A DNA stretch of 64,000 nucleotides from Aulostomus chinensis (Eukaryota > Chordata > Actinopteri > Syngnathiformes > Aulostomidae), in NCBI GenBank assembly GCA_037954235.1, contig JBBMOA010000020.1:16646677-16710676 (forward strand). Direction: 5' to 3'. The notes beneath the pieces are model-generated. The model saw nothing but the letters and a program-made list of their open reading frames with translations. It was not told the origin of the DNA and ran no database searches. Of the stretch, positions 11,701 through 22,592 are shown piece after piece; within the stretch, counting starts at the first letter, position 1, and each line of letters opens with the position of its first letter. The translations under genes were made by a program, and so were the position numbers.

Positions 11701-12008
11701 TTCCTAGCAGACTTCAAGCAGATCAAGAGAATACAATGTTTATCTCAGAGCGACGGCAAGGCTCTCCTAAACCTCGACATAGAGGGCGCCAGACAAGTAA
11801 GTCTCACGTCAGCGCCGTTATCTTACCTTTTAAACGGTGTCACTCTGAACTTTTGGACATTTTTTCCCTGTGTTCCTCTCTTTCTGACAGCGTCTATCAA
11901 TAAATGTGGCGACGGTCCCTATGGCTGAGAACATGATGGACCTTATTGACGGTTACTGCCGCATGGAGAATGACACGGACGATTCTGTTATCCACAGGCA
12001 AAATAAAG
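8733..12008 (+). other. ptk2b: ptk2b exons encoding the FERM region
   Basis: Ten exons give residues 1 to about 366. Hallmarks of the FAK-family FERM domain are visible: ILKVCF and KNFKLVKC, GRLGPNIEHTGCYGLLLKH, HVEAEWRYDLRIRYIP, YMQYHASKVSEGMALQLG, KKSNFELLEKEVGLDLFFP and ENMMDLIDGYC. The family uses this module for autoinhibition and partner binding. The exon at 11695-11796 was missed by simple frame scanning. Its reading PVFLADFKQIKRI matches the family's conserved LAEFKQIRSI segment and joins in phase on both sides. Confidence 0.9.
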
Positions 12009-15000
12009 GTGAAAACACAGCCGAGCCACTTCACACGCAGATGAACAACATTATCAGGCATTCATTATTTTGTATTGATTTAAATCGTTAAAAAAAAAAA
12101 GTGATTCTAATCCTTATCGGCATTCATATCCCAGATGCAAGTGCTCGGAGTTCCCTTCCTGAGATCCCGACAGAGTGAGTTCTCTTCTGTAGCTAAGAAA
12201 GCCTTATTGGTGATGGCTGTTCTCTTGGATCATTCTGTTTTAACTCTGAGGAACTGTAATATGACACTTGATGATAAATGATCATATTTTCTCACTTTCT
12301 GTCTCCCCTTTTTTTTTTTTCTGGAGCAGCAGAAACAGCAGCTCCATCAGACACAGCATGGGTGAGTTGACATTGTTCAATCTATTTTGCAATTATACAT
12401 CAGAATTTTGTCCCTAAACAAAACAAAACACAATCTATTTAAATTTCAGGGTCTGACATCTACTGCGAGATTCTTGATGAAAGGCCCAGATCAGGTTTGT
12501 CTAGGTTTCTATTCACATTTTTGGGAGGAAAAAAAAAATATACAACTTGCAGGCGACCACTTTGACGGCTCCCTATAATGTTGTAGTTGTGAAGTACGGG
12601 ATCGACCGGAATGACATTGTTCTTGGACGAATCCTGGGTGAGGGGTTTTTCGGTGAGGTCTACGATGGCTTCTACAACACAGCCGTAAGTTTTATCTTCT
12701 CATTTAAAGTACATCAGGTTTTCACTCTTAAGGTGGTTTACTTTAAGGCATTCATTTGTAAGGACTGAAAAGGCAAAACACACTTTTTTAGCTGAAATAT
12801 GATTTAAAGAAAATCTGAGTATGACGTATTGTTAGAGGGATACTATTACTAGGCGTCAAGATGTCTCAAATTAAAAAAAAAAGAAAAAGAAAACACGCAA
12901 TATACCTCTACAGTTACTGGTTTCGCAATTTTCAAATACCATCCCTGTTTTCTTTTTCCTTTGACTGAACAGATGGGAGAGAGGATCAACGTGGCCGTGA
13001 AGACGTGCAAAGACTGCTCACCCGATGTGATGGAGAAGTTCATGAATGAAGCAGGTGTATTCGGGGGGGGGGGGGGGGGATGTATCGAAAATATTAGATC
13101 CAAAGAATAATAACAGATGAGTAACAACTATGTGGTTTTTGTTAGTAATTATGAAGAAGCTCGACCATCCCCACATCGTCAAACTGATAGGAATCATCGA
13201 GGAGGATCCCGTGTGGATTGTCATGGAGCTTTATCAGTACGGAGAGGTTAGTAACAATCCGTGTTGAACTCAGCTGATTTTTTTTTTTTTTTTTTTGTCA
13301 GTTTGAGATGAAATAATTTGCTCTGCAGGATTGAAATCTGTTGTGTACGAAAGCAACGTGAATCACGGTCCCTCAACATGAGTTCATAAGCTGTATGTCA
13401 GCGCAGCAGCAGACTAACTGAGATGTGTGATGTGTTTGTAGCTTGGGAACTATCTCATGCAGAACCAGAACAAGCTGACAAACACAACGCTGGTGCTGTT
13501 CAGCCTGCAGATCTGCAAAGCGCTGGTCTACCTCGAAGGGGTCAACATGGTACACAGGTGAACGATGACATGATATATACATCCTCAAACATGTAAGAAC
13601 TAAACCTTTGGTTTGGTTTCAGAAAAGCTTGTGTAAAGAAAGAAGTCCCTTTTTGGGGGATCTAACAAAGTTGTTAGTTTCACTGTTGATCACACTGACT
13701 ATGGGGTGATTATTTTATTATTTTTATTGATAATATGTAAAGTCCTGTGGCGGCACGGTGGTGCAGTGGTCAGCACTGTCGCCTCACAGCAAGAAGGTTC
13801 CAGGTTCGAGCCCCAGCTCCAGCATGGGGGTCTTTGTGGTAGAAAATGGATGGGTGGGTGGGTGGATAAAGTCCTGTGCTGCAAAGCTCATAATATTTTG
13901 CTGAAATGGAGTAAATGGAGTCTTATATATTGAGGAAAATATCAAGAAAAATACTACGTGAACGTAGGTGTAGCTTTCGTCACGAGGTAACTGAAGATTT
14001 GTACTAAGACAGGATATTAGAGAATGCAAATTTAAGATGAAATAAACACCTGTCCCAGTTTTTCATGGAGAGAGACATCAACAGGTGATCTTGAGAGAAA
14101 ACCCAAACAAGTGAATTACTTTTGGCCTGCGTGGAAAATGTAAATATTAGATTAACATTATTTAATGCTGCAGTAATCGAGGAGTAAATTTATGTCTGAC
14201 AGCAGGACGAAAAGCCAGTTCAGCCCCACTGCTTTATCCGTGAAAGATTTTATCAGGCATAAAAGGGTCCACTGCAATATCCAATATTAAGCATAGTTTT
14301 TAGCTACAGCGACTGTACGCCGTCATCTCTGCCTTCATCAACTTGAATATTTCTTCTCGTCTCATTTGTCTTGTAACAGAGACATTGCAGTTCGTAACGT
14401 TTTGGTCGCCAGTCCAGAATGTGTGAAGCTGGGAGACTTTGGTTTGTCCAGATACATAGAGGAAGAGGAATACTACAAAGGTAAGCTGCTGCTTTGACTC
14501 CTGCACTGTTTTTCTCACAGAACCGAGTGCCTAAATCATAATTGCATTCACAATTTGTCACATGAAATGGAATTATATGGGGAAAAATGTGCATCTTTTT
14601 GTTGATGAACAATAAAAACGGCCTTCCTAAATGCTTAACTTTGACACACACGATCGTTAAAACGTACTAAATCAAAAGGGAGCATCAGGAGCACTGGCGC
14701 CCTTGTTGAAACACTGTACACTGACATCTCTTTTAATTGCAGCATCCGTTTCGCGATTGCCGATCAAGTGGATGGCCCCAGAATCCATCAACTTCAGACG
14801 GTTCACCTCTGCCAGTGATGTCTGGATGTTTGGTGAGCTTGTAGTACATTAACTTAAGGACAAAGGACTGATAAGCTCCTTTTGGGAATCATTAACTGAT
14901 ATCCAAAGGATATTGGAATCCTGTTTATGCAACACTATGTAGGAAGTGGTGGTGGAGGAAATGAAGGATTACAGTCTTCACCCTGTCTCTGCTCTTCTTT

Positions 15001-18000
15001 TGTTTTTCTGTGTAAAATACAATTATTGCACCTTTCAGACTGGAATCGGGCCCGGATCATCTGATTTTTTACACTTACATAACATTAGCACCACCTTGTG
15101 GCTGGTCTCATAGTCACATGGTGCATTTTAATGAAACCGAAAAAAAAACAGAGAATCCACTTAATAAGTGTTCCATCCCTGATGATGTCCATCAGATGAG
15201 GGAGGATGATATAGATAAAGAAATTAGTTACTATATTTTGTAAGATCAGTCACTGTATGTGTGTGAATAAAAAAAATCATCAGGAATCAGTTTTGTTTGT
15301 ATATTCTGAAGGAAGGAAATGGCTCTCACACCACGAGAAGTTGTTGCTAGTAAAAACAAAAGTGAGATCTGATGCTGGATAACTGAATCGAGTCATTAGG
15401 ATGTTCTTCATCTCAAAAGTCAAATTATTTGTTTTTGATTCATTTGACGTCTCTTGTGTTTTCCGTGCTTGTTAGCTGTGTGTGTGTGGGAGATAATGAG
15501 TCAAGGGCAGCAGCCATTTTTCTGGCTGGAGAACCGAGATGTAATCAACCAGCTAGAGCAGGGAATCAGGCTGCCTAAGCCCGACAACTGCCCTCCTGCC
15601 CTCTACTCCCTCATGACCCGCTGCTGGTCCTACGACCCCAGAGAGAGGCCCAACTTCACTGAGCTGGTGGTCAAGATCAGGTACTCAGGATCCTGGAATC
15701 ATTTTTCCAAATGAAAAAATTGTTAGGATGTGCCAGTCTTCTCCTGCATGATGTTTTCAACAAATATGTTTGTGTCTTAATTCGGCCAGCGATGTCCACA
15801 AAATGGAGAAAGAGCAGGAGGTGGAACGAGAGAGAGACAGAGCACGCGCCACAAAATATTTTGAACCAAAATTCAACTTTAATGAGCCTCCTCCCAAGGT
15901 ATCCGTGTGACTATTGCAGCTTTTGGTACGCGTACTTGCACCTTCTTTTAAACACTTCTAAAAATATCTTAATTTTAATTTCAGCCTTCAAGAATGAAAC
16001 CAGGCAGGTTTGGGAACACGCTCAGTATCGGTCTGCACATCCAGGTACAGTAACCTCTGAGGGTGCTGGTTCTTTCTGTGTTAGCAGTAGTGAATCAGTC
16101 ATATATCTGCATATCGATTGTGTGTATCTGTGCAGCTGAATGAGGCATTGTGTGCCAGCTCTCCTGACCTCGCCAGTCCATGTGAATACCAGTCTCCTAT
16201 TGACTCCATGAATACGCTGGCGTTGCCCGTCAGGTCTCCACGACGACGGAGCATGGGGGTAAGTAAAAATATTGTTTCTCAATGTGAGAATTTGAAATTT
16301 GTTTCATACAACATGCCATGCAATATGTTGCTTTTCTAGGAGAGCGAGTTCCCCCGTCTAGAACCAAACAGCAGGGAGGACGCTCAGCGTCTGTGGCAGA
16401 GGGAGAGACAACAGATGCATGCCACTCTCCGCCATCAGAAAGAACAGATGATGGAGGATAAAAAGTGGCTGGAGAAAGAAGAGAGACTCCTGGTGGGAAA
16501 CAGAGCATCATTAACTTTTGTCAACCCGCTCGCTGTGTCTCTGTGTCCCCCTGCTCCAGAATTCGATGTAGCCCTGACAGCTACACTCGACCAGGCATCG
16601 TTAAAAAGTGTCAGCCCTCTCGTTCACTCTCGACGTCCCACTAGTCTTAAATTGAATGTCCCTCTGCTAACTGTTCCAAAGCGAGGGTCCATGTCCATAG
16701 TTTATAAAATGAACCTGCCTGTTCTTTTACAGGACCCTATGGGACCAGACGACATCGGTAGCCCAACGGTACGTGTCCGCAAAATTACATTTGAATCAGG
16801 AAGGCACCGATTGTAGAATTGTAGTCCGATTTTGATGATGCTGATGCTGACATGGCTGATAGCAAATCCCCATACTGCAGTTCTTCTTTGGTGTTCTGTT
16901 TGTTTTTGTCAACTTTTTAAAAAGTCTTTTCACATTACCATTTAAACCTTAACCACAGCCACCTGTGAGTGCAATCTTATTTATCAGTAGACAGATGGAA
17001 CAAAACAAAATGAATATCAGCCGATAACAATGCCCGTCCGACATGTTGGTGTGTCCCTAATTTAATGTTAGTTGAATGTTGCAGATTAAAAGAAGAATCA
17101 AGTTGTAACATTTTAACTCCTTTGCCCTATGGAAATCTCTCTGCATGATACTGTATAGTATCTATAGTATTCTGCATAGTTTAATCTCAGAAGTGCGCGT
17201 GATAAATTCAGTGCAGCTAAAACAGATTTAGAACTTTTGGTAGTTCATGTTCTCCCTTGTTTCCTTGCTCTGTCAATTTATTCAAAGCACAATCATGACA
17301 AGTGGCTGCAGGCTTGGCCTTTATATGTCAGAATCATGTAGCTACATATAAAACTTAGCTGTGTCTCCTCCAGCTGCCGATGCACTCAAATTCATTGCAA
17401 ACATGCTAAGAAAGCATTGGCCACTTAGGCTTCTTGCAAAATTCCTTTTTATGTTTTGGCACAAGGACATTAGAAGAAAATCATTTAGGGAAACCATCAA
17501 CTTGAGTACAGGAGGCTCATTGTATAAACATTAGTAAAAAAATAAAATAAAATAATGTGATGTTCCACAGTTTGTCTCAACAAAGGAGCAAGCTCCATTT
17601 GGAATCAACTTCTCTTTGCAAGAGTTTTCTGTGTTTAGTGCATGCGAGCTGTTCAGTATCTTGACAGGTTACTTGATTTATTTTCATGAATTTTATTTCT
17701 GTCTGTTCTTTTTAGTCCAAAGAACCTGAATCTGAAAATGGTAAGCGCTCAAATGAACACAAATTCACATTTGAACCCGAATCATTCGTCACGCTACTGT
17801 GACCGTCTCTCTCTCTCTCTCTCTCTCTCTGTCTTTCAACCTGAATCTTTCTATTCCATCTCCCTCTGTGTTTTATATTTTTCCCCCTTTCTGCCCCACA
17901 GCACCGCCAGAAAAGCCCCCGCGGCTCACAGCACAGGTAATTACAGCAATTAGTTTTTGAATATCTTTCAAAGCCTTCTGAAAGGCCTTTTAAATTCTAT

Positions 18001-19031
18001 TAGATTTGATTTGCGATTTAAAAAAAAAGAAAAAGAAAAAAGGACTCAGTCACCTTGAAAAAAGTAATAATTAAAATGGCATTGATGTCACTATTCATTA
18101 TCGTTTTGTCTTTCATAGCCTGCACCCACGGCTGAGCTGGACCGATCTGATGATAAAGTGTATCAGTATGTCATGGACCTGGTCAAAGTTGTTGTCCAGC
18201 TCAAGAATGACATCACTGAAATGCAGCCGGAACAATATATCACCGTCGTGAAGGTACGTGCAGACCAATCGTGTGCTTTTACAGTTATCTGGTCAAACTG
18301 AATAATAAAACGGACACTTTCTCTGCTCTGGTCTCTGCTCCCAGTCTGTCGGGATGGCCCTGAGAGATCTGATTCACAGCGTGGATGACATACTGCCCAC
18401 TTTACACGAGTCTGTCAGGACTGAGGTACGGAATATCACCTGCAGCTTTTCTCCCCAGGTTTTTTTGTTGTTGTTGTTTCTTTCTTTCTTTCGGTCCACT
18501 TGCCGCTCCCCTTACTTTATCCTTAAAAACAAAAGTTTCAATAACCTACTGGAGCTGCAGCAACATACGTAAATATGAATTGATAAATAAATGAAAATAG
18601 AAATATCAACAATATAATTACTGTACAATGTTGAGGTTAACTTGAGTATTCGCATTTTTAGGAGACCACTAGATTTTGAAGATCATATTGTTCTTTTCTC
18701 TTCTCTGCATTTATCTGAACCCATCAGTTGCTCATGAAGAGAAAGACACAACTTTGACGCACACTCGCAAGAATCAGAATACAAAAACGACTTAAGTAAA
18801 CACAAGAAAAAAAACGTCTTTACTCTTACCGCAGCAGATTTTTGAATGAAGTGTTTTACTTGTTCCCCAGAACACTATTCTGTCTGGGTATTTCTGTTTT
18901 TAATTAAGTTAATGAACTGTCTACTGCCGTCTTGTTTATTTTTCTGGCTAAGGAGACCCAAATACCTTAATTTAAAAGTTAGATCTGTCTCTAAAAAAAA
19001 CCCCCCATAATTATCAAGTCATTAAATGATT

Positions 19032-19088
<57 letters not shown>

Positions 19089-19545
19089 GTGCTTGCTCCA
19101 GACATCTATTGTGTACCTAGTAAGTAAGTTCCTAGTGTGAATAAGAACTAATTTGTGCATGAATAAGGCCCAAAGTATTTACAGTACATGAGGAAAATAT
19201 CACAAAAAAAGGAACTGTTGAATGCAAAGTGGAATCTCCTTACTGACATTGTTGTGAAGTCCCCCCCCGTTTGCTCATTGCGCTTTTCTGGAGTTCTTAA
19301 AAGTGGTCTGTTCTGTTTGGTCCCTGCAGATCGAGGGCACCCAGAAGCTCCTCAACAACGACATGGCGGAGCTGATAAGCAAAATGCGGCTCGCCCAGCA
19401 GAACGCCATTACCTCTTTGAAGGAGGAGTGTAAAAAACAGATGTTGGCTGCAGCACACAACCTGGCTATGGACAGCAAGAACATGCTAGATGCTGTGGAC
19501 CAAGCCAGGGTCCGGGCCAACTTAGCCAAGCCTGTGGCCCCCTAG
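8733..19545 (+). CDS. ptk2b: Protein tyrosine kinase 2 beta (Pyk2), complete coding region
   Basis: Focal-adhesion-family cytoplasmic tyrosine kinase that links calcium and integrin signals to Src and MAPK pathways. Coding exons: 8733-8930, 9192-9370, 9473-9560, 10006-10085, 10279-10341, 10478-10532, 10631-10771, 10880-10954, 11695-11796, 11891-12008, 12135-12174, 12330-12361, 12450-12494, 12587-12684, 12973-13054, 13146-13246, 13442-13557, 14380-14480, 14743-14832, 15476-15680, 15790-15898, 15985-16044, 16136-16258, 16340-16492, 16733-16768, 17716-17740, 17902-17936, 18119-18253, 18345-18425, 19330-19545. They sum to 2982 nt, 993 residues (human about 1009), with every junction in phase. The exon carrying the start begins at a tctcgctag acceptor (8690) and has an in-frame TGA at 8703. 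ATG 8733 is the first in frame; ATG 8745 begins MSG like the human protein and is the main alternative. Exon 14's acceptor and the NAGNAG at exon 12 are the least certain junctions. Confidence 0.95.
12135..12494 (+). other. ptk2b: ptk2b linker exons with the Src-binding tyrosine
   Basis: Three short exons (40, 32 and 45 nt) cover the FERM-kinase linker. The last carries SDIYCEILDE, equal to the human SDIYAEI around Tyr402, here about Tyr395. This is the main autophosphorylation site and Src SH2 docking site in the family. The 32-nt exon has tandem acceptors (gagcagcag, 12324-12332) that would add or omit one residue. Confidence 0.8.
13064..13079. repeat. G homopolymer in a ptk2b intron
   Basis: An uninterrupted G run ten bases after the donor at 13055. 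It lies close enough to the splice site to matter for splicing, and it is prone to length error in assembly. Confidence 0.85.
13750..13867 (+). mobile_element. Short internally deleted tRNA-headed SINE in a ptk2b intron
   Basis: A tRNA-like head (gtgcagtggtcagcac box-A-like; ggttcgagcc box-B-like) is joined directly to a gtagaaaatggatgggtggg tail, omitting about 260 bp present in the copies near 42, 50.8 and 53.1 kb. It is flanked by a perfect 11-bp direct repeat, AAAGTCCTGTG, at 13739-13749 and 13868-13878, the mark of LINE-mediated retroposition. It lies between the exons ending 13557 and starting 14380. Confidence 0.85.
15790..17936 (+). other. ptk2b: ptk2b exons encoding the proline-rich linker
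   Basis: Seven exons, three of them very small (36, 25 and 35 nt), give about residues 670-850. Two SH3-binding stretches are conserved: EPPPKPSR across the junction 15898/15985, and APPEKPPRL in the 35-nt exon, matching the human segments that bind p130Cas-type SH3 domains. The exon at 16340-16492 encodes a charged helix (LWQRERQQMHATLRH). Its donor (gtggga) is weak, which fits alternative splicing in this part of the gene. Confidence 0.8.
18119..19545 (+). other. ptk2b: ptk2b exons encoding the focal-adhesion-targeting (FAT) domain
   Basis: Three exons give residues 851-993: a helix-rich domain that in the family binds paxillin and related proteins at adhesion sites. It includes ELDRSDDKVYQYVM, LRDLIHSVDDILPTL, IEGTQKLLNNDMAELISKM, RLAQQNAITSLKEECKKQM and DAVDQARVRANL before the TAG at 19543-19545. 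The tyrosine in VYQYV corresponds to human Tyr881 (VYLNV), but the Asn at +2 is replaced by Tyr. Confidence 0.92.
19034..19086. repeat. (CA)n microsatellite in the last ptk2b intron
   Basis: About 26 CA units seen directly, between the exons ending 18425 and starting 19330. Confidence 0.95.
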
Positions 19546-19767
19546 TGGACTGTGAATCTTGTGGCTCAGTGTCAACATCGGCCTTAATTACCTTTGAACC
19601 CATTCAAATATTCTGAGCTTCCAGAGGCATCGTAGCTGTAAAAAAAAAAGTATTATTCAGTTTCAACATGATGCTACTGGACTTGGATTGTATCAAGGTA
19701 TTACTTTGATCATTTAAAAATGCAGATGCTCCTTTGATCAGCCAAGTTTTCAGCCCCTGACCTCTAA

Positions 19768-19773
19768 AATAAA
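19768..19773 (+). terminator. ptk2b: Candidate ptk2b polyadenylation signal
   Basis: First AATAAA after the ptk2b stop, about 220 bases downstream. A later site could also be used. Confidence 0.5.
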
Positions 19774-20742
19774 TGTGCCCAAGACTGTAAACGCGTACTC
19801 ACCAGCCTAACCAAACACATCCAACTTTAACTGTATTTTAAATAGAACTACTTCTTTTTTTTTGTTCTAACAGTTATGTTGCTATTCGACTTTCAGTCTT
19901 CCACCTGCTTTTAATCTCAGTTGAAACACAATCGCATCCACTGCATCCCTCCGGTAACGTGATTATACACATAGGCTGCAGAATGGCATACACCAAATAC
20001 CACAGTGATTTATCAGTAGATCAGTTTGGGGTTTTTTTCATCACAGAATACAGTCATGCATCGTAAGGTTTGAAGGTATGAAAAAAGAGATATTATCCAA
20101 AACTTCTGAAGATGCTACAACTCAGTGGGCATAGCCAGTTTTTGGAATTGATGCATTTCCTTCCCAGTCACCTGTGTATGGAATCAAAGATTTCTATGAG
20201 AAAGTTCTCAAAATTTGTTTTTTGTCTCTGATTTTGTCACCTAAAGAAATGTATTATCTTTGTAAATACAAAGTGTATCTAATGACATAGGTTTTAATGC
20301 TAAGAAAAGAAATGACATCTCATTAGAATAACATGTTCATTCACTACAAACCTGAGTGAAATATAAAGATGACAAAAGGATTGTCTACGAGTCAAAGTGT
20401 TTTATAACTTAAAATACTACAGGTTTGACTAGAACGCAATGTTAAAAAAATGCAAGACGAAGACAACACCGGCACAGATATTAAATCAAAAGCTGTTTAA
20501 CATCCTTTGCTCAACTTGAAAAAGTCAATCGTTTTTTTTTGTTTTTTTTTTTGTAATCATTTTTAAAGGATGTGAAAAAAGTGATATGATTTCTACAAAA
20601 GTCTTGATGTATACTGAACAACATGCCTGTTGAGTGAAAACTTAATGGTGGAAGTGTACCATATTATTATTCCTCTACAATCATGGCTGGTGGTGGTAAA
20701 AAACTGGCCTTTTTCCATCAGGACAAGTCTGAATTCTTGCTT

Positions 20743-20787
20743 GTGTTGTACGTCGCTTTGGACAAAAGCGTCTGCTAAATGAAATGG
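20743..20787 (+). repeat. Fragment of a common fish retroposon 3' tail
   Basis: Contains cgctttggacaaaagcgtct followed by gctaaatga, which I recognise as a very frequent 3'-end sequence of fish LINE/SINE families. Only the tail is present. Confidence 0.5.
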
Positions 20788-21059
20788 AAACTGACCAGTA
20801 ATGGCTGCATCCTACAATTCTACAAAGTGTCTTTTTAAATTGCAAAGCCCCAGGAGAAAAAAAGAATTGACCGATTGTCAGATTTACACTGGATCACAGT
20901 ACTGAGATTACCAACTAGAGTCTTTAATGATCTGTTTAGAGGGGTTGATACTAGCAAGTTCTCACTACTTGTACTGCGAGACTCTGCTTTGAAAATGGTT
21001 GACCACAGAACTGGCGCTGAGAGGCTGCGGCACTGAGTGGGTCAATATGGAAAGGCTCC

Positions 21060-21165
21060 AAAAGGGGTTCTGTTCTCATTTTACTTCTAATAAGTATTTT
21101 CATTTCTTTATAACAGGAGTACCTCAGGGGTTGATACTGGGTCCAAATTTATTTTCTTAGTTTCC
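21060..21165 (+). mobile_element. LINE reverse-transcriptase fossil
   Basis: The frame around 21111-21160 reads ITGVPQGLILGPNLFS then a stop. GVPQG-x-(I/V)LGP-x-LF is the conserved RT palm-adjacent block of L2/Rex-type LINEs. Only this block is recognisable; the flanks are eroded. The element's limits are not defined. Confidence 0.55.
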
Positions 21166-21997
21166 CTTACATATGATGATCCCACTCTGCGACGCCATGC
21201 AAAGGCCCAGTTTTTTTCCACTTCTGCACTGATATTACGTAACTGTATCCCTCAGTCTAAGCCTCGGCAGCTTAAAACCTCAAATTTGATGAATTTCCTC
21301 AAATGTGTCTACTGGCAATACCAAGACCCATACTCTAGTACCAAGTCCTCCTGGTCCATCAGAAATTTTGCTAGGGTTTGTTCCGCACCATCATTCATTG
21401 TTGTCTTCCTTCACAACTCCATAACAGCGATGGTGTTTCAGCAAGTAAAAAAATTAGACAAATCAATGCAAAGTGCGAGAGACCAACCAGCGTACACCCT
21501 GAGATGCTCAGGCAGGAATATTTAGTGTGGGACCGCTGTCGGAAGGACATCATCGGAGTCTGCTTTGAGGTTGTTTTCAAACCACTCAGTAAATTACCAA
21601 TGAACAGTTTTTCACTTATGCTTTTAATACACAGAATTGTCATTCAAAAATCAGACTAATCATGGCAATGTAGGGGAAAAAAAAAAATCTAGGGAGGAAA
21701 AAAAAGTCCTTCCAGTGAAAATGACTACATACAGCATGAAAAGCCTTGGAGAATACACGATAAACCTGAAACTTTCATATTAAAATGAAGAATCCCATCT
21801 CATATTTTTCATCTAGATAGGAAAATAATCTCGTGGTAAAAATCCCTCAAGAAATAGATCATTGTTGGCATGAGAAAATATGACCCAGGTTGAATCATCC
21901 TGCCTTTTAGAGCACAACATGCACGCATCCTTGGTACACAAGCAACCAGTCCAGACAAATCCAGCATGTGCAAACAAATTACAAGAGGTATATATGT

Positions 21998-22003
21998 TTT
22001 ATT
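21998..22003 (-). terminator. chrna2: Candidate chrna2 polyadenylation signal
   Basis: AATAAA on the minus strand, about 590 bases downstream of the chrna2 stop codon. Confidence 0.35.
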
Positions 22004-22592
22004 TTTGCAGCGATTTTAGATGCCACTCTTGTCCTCGGACATGCTGCATATCTGGACCAGGTTCCAACTAAGGTCTAACCTCCAGCACTCCATAAAACAG
22101 AAATATAATCTTAATGGACTCTCTAATCCACAATATAAGGTCTATTCCTCACTGAATTTCAGTTCCCTTGTACTATAAAACATAGTAATTATAATAACAT
22201 TCAACCGAACATCAATGCAGCCGCTTGCTATCATTTAACCCAATAGATAATGTACTAAACATCTCCATGTTAACAGTCAAACATTGATCAGACAAGTTAG
22301 CAAGTTGTGTTGACACTTTAACACGGCATGTAGACCTAGTTACTAACACAAGGTATATCAAAGTGAGCACTGACTTCAAATTGCAACCTGGGCATGGAAG
22401 ATGATGAGGTGGAAATGTTACAGCTGTAGGACGGATGAAAGCTGAGTTGCAAATCCAGGACGTCCAAACAATATCAGTGAATAAACCACATTCCCTGTCT
22501 TGAGGAAGAGTTCAGCTACATTTGAACTGTAAAAATGACACCCATAGGTGGTGATTATTTGTTGTTGTTGTTTTTTTTCTCCGTCACAAAAG

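Larger units (their letters stand above)
12587..15680 (+). other. ptk2b: ptk2b exons encoding the tyrosine kinase domain
   Basis: Seven exons give about residues 406-669. Visible motifs in order: glycine loop GEGFFGEVY (423-431), ATP lysine in INVAVKTC (Lys448), catalytic loop HRDIAVRN (Asp539), DFGLSR (557-562), activation-loop tyrosine pair EEEYYK (569-570, human Tyr579/580), and RLPIKWMAPES, SDVWMF, RERPNF. All catalytic residues are present, so the kinase should be active. The first base of the domain exon is uncertain: the better-looking acceptor ttgcag at 12552 is out of phase with the preceding donor, whereas AG at 12586 keeps the frame. Confidence 0.9.
19774..21990. other. Convergent spacer between ptk2b and chrna2
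   Basis: About 2.2 kb with no gene. It holds T-runs near 20532-20554, a fish-repeat tail at 20743-20787 and a reverse-transcriptase fossil at about 21060-21165. Confidence 0.5.

Noticed and set aside
12547..12586. Extension of the ptk2b kinase exon upstream to the ttgcag acceptor
   Set aside because: It breaks the phase with the preceding donor and introduces a TAA in the resulting frame.
13750..13830. A functional tRNA gene
   Set aside because: The box A/B-like head lacks a complete cloverleaf and is joined to a SINE tail with a target duplication.
19034..19086. Regular repeat that could be mistaken for a CRISPR-like array
   Set aside because: A pure dinucleotide microsatellite without spacers, in a vertebrate genome.
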